Positions 31,054 through 41,938 of a stretch of DNA of 64,000 nucleotides are shown one piece after another. A program made the position numbers and the translations under genes. Source of the DNA: Methylobacterium sp. Leaf104 (GTDB lineage: Bacteria > Pseudomonadota > Alphaproteobacteria > Rhizobiales > Beijerinckiaceae); NCBI RefSeq assembly GCF_001422885.1, contig NZ_LMMZ01000006.1, forward strand, positions 1-64,000, read 5' to 3'. Every line of letters begins with the position of its first letter. Positions within the stretch are counted from its first letter, which is position 1. The notes under the pieces are model-generated. The model did not search any database. It was not told the origin of the DNA and was given only the letters and a program-made list of their open reading frames with translations.

Positions 31054-31686
31054 TCAGTGCGGCCGGGCGCGATCCACGACCTCGCGGGCGGCCGCGAAGG
31101 CCTCGTCGGCATCGAGATCGGTGGTGTCGAGGATGACCGCGTCCGCCGCCGCCTTCAGCGGCGCCGTGGAGCGCTGCGCGTCTCGCGCGTCCCGTGCGAC
31201 GATGTCGGCCAGGATCGCCCCGAGACTTGCCGATTCGCCCCGCCTCAGCAATTCGAGATGGCGCCGGCGTGCCCGTTCCTCGGGACTGGCCGTGATGAAC
31301 AACTTCACCTGCGCATTCGGACAGACGACGGTCCCGATATCCCGCCCATCCAGCACCGCGCCGGTGGCATTGCCGGCGAAGCGCTGCTGCCAGGCGAGGA
31401 GGGCCGCTCGCACGGCCGGCACCGCCGAGATGCGTGAGGCCGCCTCGCCCATGGCGCGCTCGCGCAGGCGCGGGTCGGCGAGGCGGTCGGCGATCAGGCT
31501 GGCGGCCGCTCGCGCCGCCGCCTGATGATCGTCGAGGTTGCGGCCTGCGTCGATGACCGTCAGGGCGACGGCCCGGTACAGCAAACCCGTATCGAGGTGC
31601 GGCAGGCCGTAATGTGTCGCCAGCCGCTTGGCCAGGGTGCCTTTGCCCGAGGCGGCGGGTCCGTCGATCGCGATCACCATCGGCAT
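31054..31686 (-). CDS. cmk: Cytidylate kinase
   Basis: This 210-residue kinase phosphorylates CMP and dCMP. The P-loop is IAIDGPAASGKGTLAKRLA at the N-terminus, followed by the CMP-binding HLDTGLLYRAVALTV, GAVLDGRDIGTVVCPNAQVKLFITAS and the lid Arg-rich ERARRRHLELL. Starts at 31686 (MPM) or 31680 are both possible. It lies 5 bp behind aroA, the common aroA-cmk pair of alphaproteobacteria (often followed by rpsA, absent here). Confidence 0.95.
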   Translation of the reverse strand: MPMVIAIDGPAASGKGTLAKRLATHYGLPHLDTGLLYRAVALTVIDAGRNLDDHQAAARAAASLIADRLADPRLRERAMGEAASRISAVPAVRAALLAWQQRFAGNATGAVLDGRDIGTVVCPNAQVKLFITASPEERARRRHLELLRRGESASLGAILADIVARDARDAQRSTAPLKAAADAVILDTTDLDADEAFAAAREVVDRARPH

Positions 31687-31691
31687 CGCGA

Positions 31692-33101
<1,410 letters not shown>

Positions 33102-33247
33102 TCAGGGGGCCGGTTAATTCATGGGGCCGGTTAACATGCGTCGCTGTCGCCGTCATCCGACCGGTGCGCTTCCGGGGTGCCCCGCGTCCGGAAACCCCCA
33201 CGGAAAGGCGGTTCCGGGCGTGGAACGCCCACGATTCGCAGGAGAAT

Positions 33248-33276
33248 TTGACAGGAGCGTCCCACGCGACTAACGG
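33248..33276 (+). promoter_or_regulatory. Promoter of the FYDLN-acid protein gene
   Basis: TTGACA (33248-33253) and TAACGG (33271-33276) are separated by exactly 17 bp, 41 bp before the GTG start. It points toward the plus-strand gene; the region upstream belongs to the divergent aroA leader. Confidence 0.65.
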
Positions 33277-33317
33277 GGCGCCTCTCCCAAAAGATCGCAC
33301 GTACTAGAGGTTCGCCC

Positions 33318-33710
33318 GTGGCCAGACCGGAACTCGGCTTGAAGCGTCAATGCATGAGCTGCGGCGCCAAGTTCTACGACCTCGACAACGACCCGCCGAC
33401 CTGCCCGAAATGCGGAACGATCTACCAGGTCGCCGCGGTCTCCGGCCGTGCCGCTCCGGCTCTGGCGGCACGCGCATCCGCGGCCCCTGCCGATGACGAC
33501 GAGGATACGGACGCCGAGAAGGGTGGTCCGGAGATCGTGTCCCTCGACGAGGTCGAAGCAGCCGAGGATGACGCCGATACGACGACCGAGGACGTCGACG
33601 GCGACAGCAACGACGATGCCGACGACACCTTCCTCGAGGAGGAGGACACCGGCGACGATGACGTGGCCGACCTGATCGACGGTGACATCGAGAACGACGA
33701 GGAGAGCTGA
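33318..33710 (+). CDS. TIGR02300-type FYDLN-acid protein with zinc ribbon
   Basis: This 130-residue protein has a GTG start. A four-cysteine zinc ribbon fills the first third (CMSCGAKFYDLDNDPPTCPKCG, shown here by its pairs C12-x2-C15 and C28-x2-C31 approximately), with the name-giving FYDLN-type motif between the pairs. The second half is extremely acidic (mostly Asp, Glu and Thr). The family is restricted largely to alphaproteobacteria and its function is unknown; ribbon plus acidic tail suggests a nucleic-acid- or protein-interaction role. Confidence 0.92.
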   Translation: MARPELGLKRQCMSCGAKFYDLDNDPPTCPKCGTIYQVAAVSGRAAPALAARASAAPADDDEDTDAEKGGPEIVSLDEVEAAEDDADTTTEDVDGDSNDDADDTFLEEEDTGDDDVADLIDGDIENDEES

Positions 33711-33771
33711 TCTTCGCCCACCCCTTTCGAACTCGCCGGGAAAAAAGTTTGCCGGCGGGGCACAAAGGGGG

Positions 33772-33800
33772 TTGAGGCGGCGGACAAGCCCCAGTACATG
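33772..33800 (+). promoter_or_regulatory. Promoter of the first tRNA-Ala gene
   Basis: TTGAGG (33772-33777), 17 bp, TACATG (33795-33800), 76 bp before the tRNA. The same arrangement is repeated before the second tRNA copy, which supports it. Confidence 0.6.
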
Positions 33801-33876
33801 ACCGCTATCGACGGCGGGCGAAGCGCCCGCCGACGAAGACCACCCCGGGATTTCCAGGATCCGGGGTGTTGAGAGT

Positions 33877-33952
33877 GGGGCCTTAGCTCAGCTGGGAGAG
33901 CGCTTCCATGGCATGGAAGAGGTCATCGGTTCGATCCCGTTAGGCTCCACCA
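33877..33952 (+). tRNA. tRNA-Ala (anticodon GGC), copy 1
   Basis: A 76-nt cloverleaf: acceptor GGGGCCT / AGGCTCC with one G-T pair; D arm AGCTCAGCTGGGAGAGC; anticodon stem CTTCC / GGAAG with loop ATGGCAT (anticodon GGC); T arm ATCGGTTCGATCCCGTT; and an encoded CCA end. It reads GCC codons (GCU by wobble), which are very frequent in this GC-rich genome. It is identical to the copy 323 bp downstream. Confidence 0.97.
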
Positions 33953-34090
33953 ATCTCGCTCTGACACTTTGATATCCCTCCTGCCGCCACCCGCCCGATG
34001 CGCCCGCGTCGTGCGGTTCTTTGCGTTTCGCCTGCCTCGTCGCGGCGCGGTCTCGATCCCGAGGAAAACGGCATGCGTGCGAAATAGGGG

Positions 34091-34119
34091 TTGAGGCGGC
34101 GGCCCGATCCCAGTATGTC
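34091..34119 (+). promoter_or_regulatory. Promoter of the second tRNA-Ala gene
   Basis: TTGAGG (34091-34096), 17 bp, TATGTC (34114-34119), 80 bp before the tRNA. Around it the sequence GTTGAGGCGGCGG and CAGTA-GT-ACCGC-ATCG positions are shared with the first copy's leader. Confidence 0.6.
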
Positions 34120-34199
34120 ACCGCCATCGCCGGTGCGGCTCAGGGCCTTCCGGTGCGAACGACCATCTTGAGCGGTCCAGACGCCAAGGTGTTGAGAGT

Positions 34200-34275
34200 G
34201 GGGCCTTAGCTCAGCTGGGAGAGCGCTTCCATGGCATGGAAGAGGTCATCGGTTCGATCCCGTTAGGCTCCACCA
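34200..34275 (+). tRNA. tRNA-Ala (anticodon GGC), copy 2
   Basis: Identical in all 76 positions to copy 1, including the encoded CCA. The identity extends upstream by the shared segment GGTGTTGAGAGT, while the rest of the spacer has diverged apart from the promoter-like element. It is therefore an old tandem duplication with separate transcription of each copy. Confidence 0.97.
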
Positions 34276-34420
34276 AAACTTCCCTGAAATGCCTCGACAT
34301 CGACGTGGACCTTTCCGCACCTCCTGCGTATGGCGGTGCGGTATGAGCACGCGCGACGGCCACGACGTCGCGCGATGCAGGTGAATTGGACGTGGTTCGG
34401 TGCTCAGGGCTTCGGTGTTC

Positions 34421-34975
34421 ATGGCGACGTCCCTCCCCGGCGACCCGGTCACGATCCCTGCTGCGTCGACCCTCCTGACCGACCTCCGTGATCGCCTGCT
34501 CGCCGGCCCGAGCGCCACGGCGGTCCTGGAGCAATGGTGCCTCGAACGCGGTCTCGCGCAGGACCCGGGTCTCGTCGCTCATGCGGTCCCGGCGCCCGAG
34601 CGCCCCGCAAGCCCGGCTCAGCGGGAACGCCTCGCGGTGCCCCCCGAAGCGCTCGTGCGCTATCGCCGGGTCCGCCTGACCTGCGGACCCCTCGTCCTGT
34701 CGGAGGCCGAGAACTGGTACGTCCCGTCGCGCCTCACACCGGCGATGAATTGGCTCCTTGAGACCAGCGAGGTGCCCTTCGGGCGCGTCGTGCAGGCGTT
34801 GTCGCCCTCGCGCCGGACCCTGTCCCTCCGCCTCCTGTCCGCTGCCGCTATCCCGGACAAGGCCGGGCTCGCCGAACCGCTCTTCGCGATCGAAGCGCTG
34901 CTCCTGCGGAAGGACGGCCTGCCCCTGTGCGAGGTCGGCGAGGTCTATACCGGGGCGGTCCTAGGGGCCGCCTGA
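34421..34975 (+). CDS. Hypothetical protein with chorismate-lyase (UbiC/DUF98)-like features
   Basis: This 184-residue protein contains VRYRRVRLTCGPLVLSEAENWYVPSRLTPAMNWLLETSEVPFGRVVQAL, given here by its key residues: an E-N-W-Y-V-P stretch, R-L-T, and T-x-x-P-F-G-R near residue 120. This resembles the substrate region of chorismate-lyase-fold proteins. If right, it could split pyruvate from chorismate to give 4-hydroxybenzoate or act on a similar ester, but the family call is from memory. No ubiquinone gene is adjacent. ATG 34421 is preferred over a GTG at 34400. Confidence 0.7.
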   Translation: MATSLPGDPVTIPAASTLLTDLRDRLLAGPSATAVLEQWCLERGLAQDPGLVAHAVPAPERPASPAQRERLAVPPEALVRYRRVRLTCGPLVLSEAENWYVPSRLTPAMNWLLETSEVPFGRVVQALSPSRRTLSLRLLSAAAIPDKAGLAEPLFAIEALLLRKDGLPLCEVGEVYTGAVLGAA

Positions 34976-35072
34976 ACCAGGGGCCATGGCCTTCTCGCAT
35001 GAGGTCTGGCCAGTGCCGAGGCCTCGCGCTATGCCCCTCGCCCTGAAGGGGCTCAGGTCGAGGAATTCGGAC

Positions 35073-35501
35073 ATGGCGATCACGGGACGGGTGCTGCGGA
35101 GTGTCGGATGCGCGGTGGCGCTCACGGTCCTTCTCGAGGGCGTGGCGACGGCCCAGCAGGGGAAGGACGCCTCGGGCCTGTGGCTGACCGAGACCGGTGC
35201 GTCGAAGGTGCGGATCAGCCGCTGCGGCGACGGCTATTGCGGCACGCTGACGAGCGTCGCCGGTCCGGGGCTCGACGCCAAGAATCCGGATCCAGCCCTG
35301 CGCTCCCGCAGCCTGGTCGGCGTGCAGATCATGAACACCCGCACCGCCGGGACGAAGGGTTACGAGGGGACGCTGTACAACCCCAACGACGGCAAGACCT
35401 ACGCCGGCACCATGACCATCAAGGGTCCCGACACCGTCGAGGTCTCGGGCTGCGTGATGAGCGTCTTCTGCAAGACCCAGAGCTGGAAGCGCGTGAACTG
35501 A
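35073..35501 (+). CDS. DUF2147 domain-containing exported protein
   Basis: This 142-residue protein has a signal peptide (MAITGRVLRSVGCAVALTVLLEGVATAQ) and a DUF2147 beta-barrel-like domain: GLWLTETGASKVRISRCGDGYCGTL, with the paired cysteines, and later YNPNDGKTYAGTM and SGCVMSVFCKTQSWKRV. It is probably periplasmic; the function of DUF2147 is unknown. GAGGA seven bases before ATG 35073 fixes the start. A hairpin terminator shared with alaS follows. Confidence 0.88.
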   Translation: MAITGRVLRSVGCAVALTVLLEGVATAQQGKDASGLWLTETGASKVRISRCGDGYCGTLTSVAGPGLDAKNPDPALRSRSLVGVQIMNTRTAGTKGYEGTLYNPNDGKTYAGTMTIKGPDTVEVSGCVMSVFCKTQSWKRVN

Positions 35502-35509
35502 GCGACCGT

Positions 35510-35545
35510 CCGCCCCTCCGGATTGCGCGGAGGGGCGGTCCTTCC
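35510..35545. terminator. Bidirectional hairpin between DUF2147 gene and alaS
   Basis: An 11-bp perfect stem CCGCCCCTCCG / CGGAGGGGCGG (35510-35520 and 35528-35538) with the loop GATTGCG lies between the two convergent stops. The tail TCCTTCC is short on T, but the hairpin is strong. Confidence 0.7.
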
Positions 35546-35549
35546 AGGG

Positions 35550-38213
35550 TCAGGCGGCGAGCGCGGCGCGGATCGCGTCGATGGCCGCCTGGGCGCCCGC
35601 GCCCTCCGGGCCGCCGGCCTGGGCCATGTCGCGGCGTCCGCCGCCGCCCTTGCCGCCGAGATGCCCCGCGCCGGCCCGGACCAGCGCCACGGCGTCGTAG
35701 CGCTCGGTGAGATCGGGGGTCACGCCGACGACGAGACCGGCCTTGCCGTCGGGGGCGACGCCCACGATGGCGACGATGCCGGAGCCGAGGCGGGTCTTGC
35801 CCTCGTCGGCGAGGCTCTTGAGGTCGCGCATCTCGACGCCCTCGACCACCCGGGCCATGACCTTCACGCCGGCGATTTCCGCGATGCCGTCGTCGCCGCC
35901 CGAGCCGGCGCCGCCCATGGCGATCTTCTTGCGCGCGTCGGTGAGGTCGCGCTCGAGGCGGCGGCGATCCTCGATCAGGGACGCGAGGCGGTCCGGCACG
36001 TCGGCAGGGGAGGCTTTCAGCAGGCCCGCGATCTGTGCGAGCGTCCGGCTCTCCTCGGCACGGTGGCGCCGCGCGGCATCCGCGGTCAGCGCCTCGATGC
36101 GGCGCACGCCGGCACCGACCGCGCTCTCGGCGACGACCGAGACCTGGCCGATCTCCCCGGTGCGCCCGGCATGGGTGCCGCCGCAGAGCTCCACCGAGAA
36201 GGCCTTGGTGCGCCCGCCCTCGCCCGCGACCGGCTCACCCATGGAGACCACGCGGACCTCGTCGCCATACTTCTCGCCGAACAGCGCGCGGGCGCCGGAC
36301 TCGATCGCCTCGTCCACCGCCATCAGTTTGGTGACCACCGGCGTATTCTGCAGCAGCACCGCGTTGGCGATGTCCTCGACTGCCCGGATCTCGGCCTCGT
36401 CCATCGGCTTCGGGTGGCTGAAGTCGAAGCGCAGGCGGTCCGGGGAAACCAGCGAACCCTTCTGGGCGACGTGGTCGCCGAGCACCTGGCGCAGGGCCTC
36501 GTGCAGCAGGTGGGTGGCCGAGTGATTGGCGCGGATCGCGGAGCGGCGGCCGTGGTCGACGGCGAGTTCCACGGCCTGGTTCAGCGACAGCGTGCCCGCA
36601 TCCACGGTGACGTGGTGAACGAACAGGTCTCCGAGCTTCTTCTCCGTGGCCGCGACGCGTGCCTTGAGGCCCGAGGCCGACAGGGTGCCCGTATCGCCGA
36701 CCTGGCCGCCGGATTCGCCGTAGAACGGCGTCTGGTTGACGAGGACGAGGCCGGTTTCGCCCGCCGTGAGGCTTTCCGTCTCGGCGCCGTCGCGCAGCAG
36801 GGCGGTGACGATGCCCTCGGCGCTCTCGGTCTCGTAGCCGAGGAACTCGGAGGCACCGACGCGCTCCTTCAGGCCGTACCAGACCGTCTCGGTGGCGGCT
36901 TCGCCGGAGCCTGTCCAGGCGGCACGGGCGGCGTTGCGCTGGCGCTCCATGGCCTGGCCAAAGGCTTCCGTGTCGACGCCGATGCCGCGCGCCTTCAAGG
37001 CATCCTGGGTGAGGTCGAGGGGAAAGCCGTAGGTGTCGTAGAGGGTGAAGGCGGTTTCGCCCGAGAGATTCTGACCGCTGCTCAGGTCGCGGCTCTCGGC
37101 GTCGAGGATCGCGAGGCCGCGCTCCAGGGTGCGGCGGAACCGGGTTTCCTCGAGGCGCAGAGTCTCGCCGATGAGTCCCTCCGCGCGGGTCAGTTCCGGA
37201 TAGGCCTGGCCCATCTCGCGCAGGAGCGTCGGCACGAGGCGGTACATCATCGGCTCGCGCGAGCCGAGGAGCTCGGCGTGGCGCATGGCGCGGCGCATGA
37301 TGCGGCGCAGGACGTAGCCGCGGCCCTCGTTGCCCGGCAGAACGCCGTCGGCCACGAGGAACGCGGCGGCGCGCAGATGGTCGGCGATGACCCGATACGA
37401 GGCGACGTTGCCGGGCTCCGGCGGGCGGCCGACCGCGTGGCTCACGGCGTCGATGAGCGCCCGGAACAGGTCGGTGTCGTAGTTGCTCTTCACCCCCTGG
37501 AGGATCGCGGCCATGCGCTCCAGTCCCATGCCGGTGTCGATGGAGGGGCGCGGCAGTGCCAAGCGGTTGCCCGGCTCCACCTGCTCGTACTGCATGAACA
37601 CGAGGTTCCAGAATTCGAGGAAGCGGTCGCCGTCCTCGTCCGGCGAGCCGGGCGGGCCGCCCTGCAGCGTCGGCCCCTGGTCGATGAAGATCTCGGAGCA
37701 CGGCCCGCAGGGGCCGGTATCGCCCATCTGCCAGAAATTGTCGGAGGTGCCGATGCGGATGATGCGGTCGTCCGAGAAGCCCGCGATCTTGCGCCAGAGC
37801 TCGGCGGCCTCGTCGTCGTCGGCGTAGACGGTCACCAGGAGCCGGTCCCTGGAAAGGCCGAACTCCTTGGTGATCAGGTTCCAGGCCAGTTCGATCGCCC
37901 GCGGCTTGAAATAATCGCCGAAGGAGAAGTTGCCGAGCATCTCGAAGAAGGTGTGGTGCCTGGCGGTGTAGCCGACATTGTCGAGATCGTTGTGCTTGCC
38001 GCCGGCGCGGACGCACTTCTGCGCCGTGGTCGCGCGGTCGTAGGGCCGCTTCTCGACGCCGGTGAAGACGTTCTTGAACTGCACCATCCCGGCATTCGTG
38101 AACATCAGCGTCGGGTCGTTGCGGGGCACGAGCGAGGAGGACGGCACCACTTCGTGGCCCGCTGCTGCGAAGTAGTCGAGGAAGGTCGACCGGATCTCGT
38201 TGACGCCGCTCAT
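35550..38213 (-). CDS. alaS: Alanyl-tRNA synthetase
   Basis: This 887-residue class II synthetase charges tRNA-Ala. The N-terminus [20 protein letters not shown] and [13 protein letters not shown] are typical of the catalytic domain. The editing domain has the zinc-type motif [17 protein letters not shown] and the later [13 protein letters not shown]. The C-terminal oligomerisation part ([16 protein letters not shown]) is also present. It charges the tRNA-Ala copies encoded about 1.3 kb away, though closeness may be chance. No regulator is evident. Confidence 0.97.
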   Translation of the reverse strand: MSGVNEIRSTFLDYFAAAGHEVVPSSSLVPRNDPTLMFTNAGMVQFKNVFTGVEKRPYDRATTAQKCVRAGGKHNDLDNVGYTARHHTFFEMLGNFSFGDYFKPRAIELAWNLITKEFGLSRDRLLVTVYADDDEAAELWRKIAGFSDDRIIRIGTSDNFWQMGDTGPCGPCSEIFIDQGPTLQGGPPGSPDEDGDRFLEFWNLVFMQYEQVEPGNRLALPRPSIDTGMGLERMAAILQGVKSNYDTDLFRALIDAVSHAVGRPPEPGNVASYRVIADHLRAAAFLVADGVLPGNEGRGYVLRRIMRRAMRHAELLGSREPMMYRLVPTLLREMGQAYPELTRAEGLIGETLRLEETRFRRTLERGLAILDAESRDLSSGQNLSGETAFTLYDTYGFPLDLTQDALKARGIGVDTEAFGQAMERQRNAARAAWTGSGEAATETVWYGLKERVGASEFLGYETESAEGIVTALLRDGAETESLTAGETGLVLVNQTPFYGESGGQVGDTGTLSASGLKARVAATEKKLGDLFVHHVTVDAGTLSLNQAVELAVDHGRRSAIRANHSATHLLHEALRQVLGDHVAQKGSLVSPDRLRFDFSHPKPMDEAEIRAVEDIANAVLLQNTPVVTKLMAVDEAIESGARALFGEKYGDEVRVVSMGEPVAGEGGRTKAFSVELCGGTHAGRTGEIGQVSVVAESAVGAGVRRIEALTADAARRHRAEESRTLAQIAGLLKASPADVPDRLASLIEDRRRLERDLTDARKKIAMGGAGSGGDDGIAEIAGVKVMARVVEGVEMRDLKSLADEGKTRLGSGIVAIVGVAPDGKAGLVVGVTPDLTERYDAVALVRAGAGHLGGKGGGGRRDMAQAGGPEGAGAQAAIDAIRAALAA

Positions 38214-38426
38214 CGCATCACAACTCTATCGTAGGGTGCCGCCGGATGCGGACGCGCCGGGCTCGTCCGATGCGCACGCATGCCGCGCGCGGAGCGCCCC
38301 GCCAGTTTGGAGGTGTCCCACGCTGGCGCACTCATAAGGAGCGTTCCGGCGCAAGTCACGGTCGTTTCGCTTTTGCTCACCGCCGAGCTAGGAACGCATC
38401 TCTCTTTCCAACACGGACATCCCGCC

Positions 38427-38843
38427 ATGCCGGTCGAAATACGCCTACTTGCCTGGTCCTGCCTGCTCGGCCTCGTCCACGTCATCGCCGCCTCCATGAG
38501 CGGCGTGCAGCAGCGAGGCGGCTTCGGGTGGGCGTCCAGCAACCGCGAGGGCCCGACGCCCGAGGTGACGGGCGCTGCGAGCCGGTTGGAGAAGGCGTCG
38601 AAGAACTTCTTCGAGACCTTCCCAATCTTCGCCGCCCTCGTCCTCGCCTGCGTGGCGACCGGCCGGCACAATACGGCGGTGGTCCTCGGTGCCTATCTCT
38701 ACTTCTTCGCCAGGCTGGTCTACCTGCCCGTCTACGGCTTCGGCATTCCGAAGGTGCGGTCCCTGGTCTGGCTGGTCTCGATCGCCGGCATCCTGTTCGT
38801 GCTGTGGGGCCTGTTCATCAAGCTTCTGCCCTACACGCCCTGA
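38427..38843 (+). CDS. MAPEG family membrane protein
   Basis: This 138-residue protein has four membrane helices in the MAPEG (eicosanoid/glutathione) arrangement: IRLLAWSCLLGLVHVIAASM, a loop with NREGP, NFFETFPIFAALVLACVATG, AYLYFFARLVYLPVYGFG and SLVWLVSIAGILFVLWGLF. Bacterial members of this subgroup have no proven activity; glutathione-dependent detoxification is possible. ATG 38427 gives the standard N-terminus; the longer frame from 38280 is not supported. Confidence 0.9.
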   Translation: MPVEIRLLAWSCLLGLVHVIAASMSGVQQRGGFGWASSNREGPTPEVTGAASRLEKASKNFFETFPIFAALVLACVATGRHNTAVVLGAYLYFFARLVYLPVYGFGIPKVRSLVWLVSIAGILFVLWGLFIKLLPYTP

Positions 38844-38953
38844 GGCACCGGCGGCACGGCGACCGCGCTCCTCCCCTTGTCGGCGCGCCCGGCAGGCGCA
38901 TATCGTCGGAGCTCAACCGCCCCGATCATGCGGGCGGATTCCGGGAGACATCC

Positions 38954-40243
38954 ATGCGATCGGTCCTCACCGCAACGCTGCTGGCCGGTTGTGCCGCGCT
39001 GGCGCTCACAGCCGGCGCCCTCGCGCAGGGCGCGGCCCCCGCCGAGACCAAGGCGAAGGCCGACGCCCTCGAGAAGCTCGGGGGGATGCAGAGCACCGGC
39101 ACAGCCGAGGCGCCGGAGATTCCCCAGACCGGCCGCCGCGCCGACGCGTTGCGCAAGACGCTCGCCAAGATCAAGCTGCCCGAGGGCTTCAAGATCGACC
39201 TCTACGCCGTGGTGCCGGATGCCCGCTCGATCGCGGTCGGGCCCAATGCCGGCGTGCTGTTCGTCGGAACCCGCAAGTCGAAGGTCTACACGGTCACCGA
39301 CCGCGACAAGGACCGCGTCGGCGACGAGGTCCGGGCCTTCGCGCCCGGCATCGACTTCAAGATCCCCAACGGCGTCTGCTTCTCGAAGGACGGCGTCCTG
39401 ACCATCGTCGAGCAGAACCGGGTCCTGTCCTTCCCGGCAGCGGAGTTCTTCTACGAGAGCCCCGACGTCGCCGCCGGCGTGTTGGTGAAGCAGGGCGACC
39501 TGATCCCGGCCGCCGAGGAGAGCTACAATCACACCGCCCGGATGTGCCGGGTCGGTCCCGATGGCAAGACCTACATCTCCCTCGGGCAGCCCTACAACGT
39601 GCCGCCCGCGGCCAAGCGCGACCTCTACGCCAAGACCGGCATCGGCGGCATCGTCCGCATGGATGCCGACGGCAAGAACCGCGAGGTCTACGTGACCGGC
39701 ATCCGCAATTCGGTCGGCATGGACTTCAACCCCGCCGACAAGGCGCTGTGGTTCACCGACAACCAGGTCGATGGCATGGGCGACGACATCCCGCCCGGCG
39801 AGCTGAACCGCATCTCGAAGGCCGGCGAGAACTTCGGGTTCCCGTGGTTCGGCGGCGGCCATGTCCGTACCGTCGAGTACAAGGACGAGACGCCGCCGAA
39901 GGACGTGGTCTTCCCGCAGGCCGAATTGCCGCCGCACGCGGCCGATCTCGGCATGACCTTCTACAACGGGCGCATGTTCCCCGACGCCTACAAGGGCGGC
40001 ATCTTCACCGCCGAGCACGGCTCCTGGAACCGGACTCAGCCGCTCGGGGCCCGGATCATGTTCGTGCCCGTCGACAAGGATGGAAAGGCCGGCGCGCCGA
40101 AGCCCTTCGCCGAAGGCTGGCTGACCCAGGACGGTGAGTATCTCGGCCGCCCCACCGACGTGGCGGTGCTCCTCGACGGCTCGCTCCTCGTGGCCGACGA
40201 CACGGCCGGCGCGATCTACCGCATCTCGTACGAGGGAAAGTGA
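38954..40243 (+). CDS. PQQ-dependent sugar dehydrogenase-type protein (sGDH/sorbosone dehydrogenase family)
   Basis: This 429-residue periplasmic protein has a signal peptide (MRSVLTATLLAGCAALALTAGALAQ) and a six-bladed beta-propeller of the soluble glucose/sorbosone dehydrogenase family. Recognisable are LPEGFKIDLYAVVPDARSIAV, the active-site-type YNHTARMCRVGPDGKTYI, TGIRNSVGMDFNP, FGFPWFGGGH and AEHGSWNRTQPLG. The expected reaction is oxidation of a sugar or aldehyde with PQQ, passing electrons to the cytochrome c encoded immediately after it. The overlap GTGA (40240-40243) couples the two. The substrate is unknown. Confidence 0.9.
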   Translation: MRSVLTATLLAGCAALALTAGALAQGAAPAETKAKADALEKLGGMQSTGTAEAPEIPQTGRRADALRKTLAKIKLPEGFKIDLYAVVPDARSIAVGPNAGVLFVGTRKSKVYTVTDRDKDRVGDEVRAFAPGIDFKIPNGVCFSKDGVLTIVEQNRVLSFPAAEFFYESPDVAAGVLVKQGDLIPAAEESYNHTARMCRVGPDGKTYISLGQPYNVPPAAKRDLYAKTGIGGIVRMDADGKNREVYVTGIRNSVGMDFNPADKALWFTDNQVDGMGDDIPPGELNRISKAGENFGFPWFGGGHVRTVEYKDETPPKDVVFPQAELPPHAADLGMTFYNGRMFPDAYKGGIFTAEHGSWNRTQPLGARIMFVPVDKDGKAGAPKPFAEGWLTQDGEYLGRPTDVAVLLDGSLLVADDTAGAIYRISYEGK

Positions 40244-40581
40244 GGGTGATCCGCGCCCGTCACACCACGGCGCTGCTCTGCCTGCTCGCATCCGCCACGA
40301 TCCCGTCGGCTGCACAGGCAGGCGACGCGAAGGCCGGACGCAAGGCCGCCATCGCCTGCCAGACCTGCCACGGCCTCGACGGAGTCTCGAAGCTGCCCGA
40401 AGCCCCGAATCTCTCGGGTCAGGTCGAGCCCTACCTGGTCAAGGCGCTGACGGAGTATCGGGATGGCGTTCGCCGCAACGAGATCATGAACGTCGTGGCA
40501 AAGCCCCTGACCGACGCGGAGATCGCCGATCTGGCCGCCCACTACGCGGGGATCCAGATCGACGTTCTTCCGCCGGGATAG
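40240..40581 (+). CDS. Periplasmic c-type cytochrome (class I, c4/c553-like)
   Basis: This 113-residue protein has a GTG start overlapping the dehydrogenase stop, a signal peptide (to about residue 27, SAAQAG) and one haem site C40-Q-T-C-H44. The distal Met ligand is probably in NEIMNVVAKPLTDAEIADLAAHYA. Its most likely role is to accept electrons from the adjacent PQQ-type dehydrogenase and pass them to an oxidase. Confidence 0.92.
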   Translation: MRVIRARHTTALLCLLASATIPSAAQAGDAKAGRKAAIACQTCHGLDGVSKLPEAPNLSGQVEPYLVKALTEYRDGVRRNEIMNVVAKPLTDAEIADLAAHYAGIQIDVLPPG

Positions 40582-40624
40582 GCGGCAGGTCCGTTTGGCC
40601 GAGACGCTGAAGGCTTCAAATGAA

Positions 40625-40660
40625 GAAGGCCGCCGGGTGTGTCCCGGCGGCCTTCCTCGT
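40625..40660. terminator. Bidirectional terminator between the cytochrome c gene and recA
   Basis: A 13-bp perfect stem (40625-40637 and 40643-40655; core AGGCCGCCGGG / CCCGGCGGCCT) with a 5-base loop sits between the convergent genes. Plus strand tail CTCGTCTG; minus strand tail ATTTGAAGC. Confidence 0.82.
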
Positions 40661-40704
40661 CTGCGAGCAACCACTTCTCCGCCGCTCGGCGGAGAGTACC
40701 TTCC

Positions 40705-41796
<1,092 letters not shown>

Positions 41797-41854
41797 TCGT
41801 CGGCATCCTTATGCATGGGGGAGGAGCAAGGCTCAATGCGCCTCGGTTGCCGAT

Positions 41855-41883
41855 TGTGTACCCGTTTTGTTCTCATCGGACAA
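41855..41883 (-). promoter_or_regulatory. recA promoter with embedded imperfect SOS box
   Basis: On the minus strand TTGTCC (41878-41883), 17 bp and TACACA (41855-41860) form a promoter. Within it GAAC-N7-GTAC (41858-41872) matches the alphaproteobacterial LexA box GAAC-N7-GAAC at seven of eight conserved positions and overlaps the -10 element. LexA control of recA is expected from the family. Confidence 0.6.
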
Positions 41884-41938
41884 GGGCTGCGCCGGAGAAT
41901 TCGCGGTTCTGGGGCCACGAATTCGCCGGCGTCGCCCC

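Noticed and set aside
33718..33760. Stem CGCCGG / CCGGCG after the FYDLN-acid gene as terminator
   Set aside because: The stem is only six pairs with an A-rich loop and no T-run on the coding strand.
33888..34582. Minus-strand open frames of 79 and 123 codons ending in the same 20 residues
   Set aside because: The shared ending is the antisense of the two identical tRNA-Ala genes, a well-known source of false proteins. There is no ribosome site and no conservation outside the tRNA.
35523..38234. Plus-strand open frame of 903 codons opposite alaS
   Set aside because: Mirror frame of alaS; its composition (Gly, Ala, Asp, Arg) is that of antisense translation.
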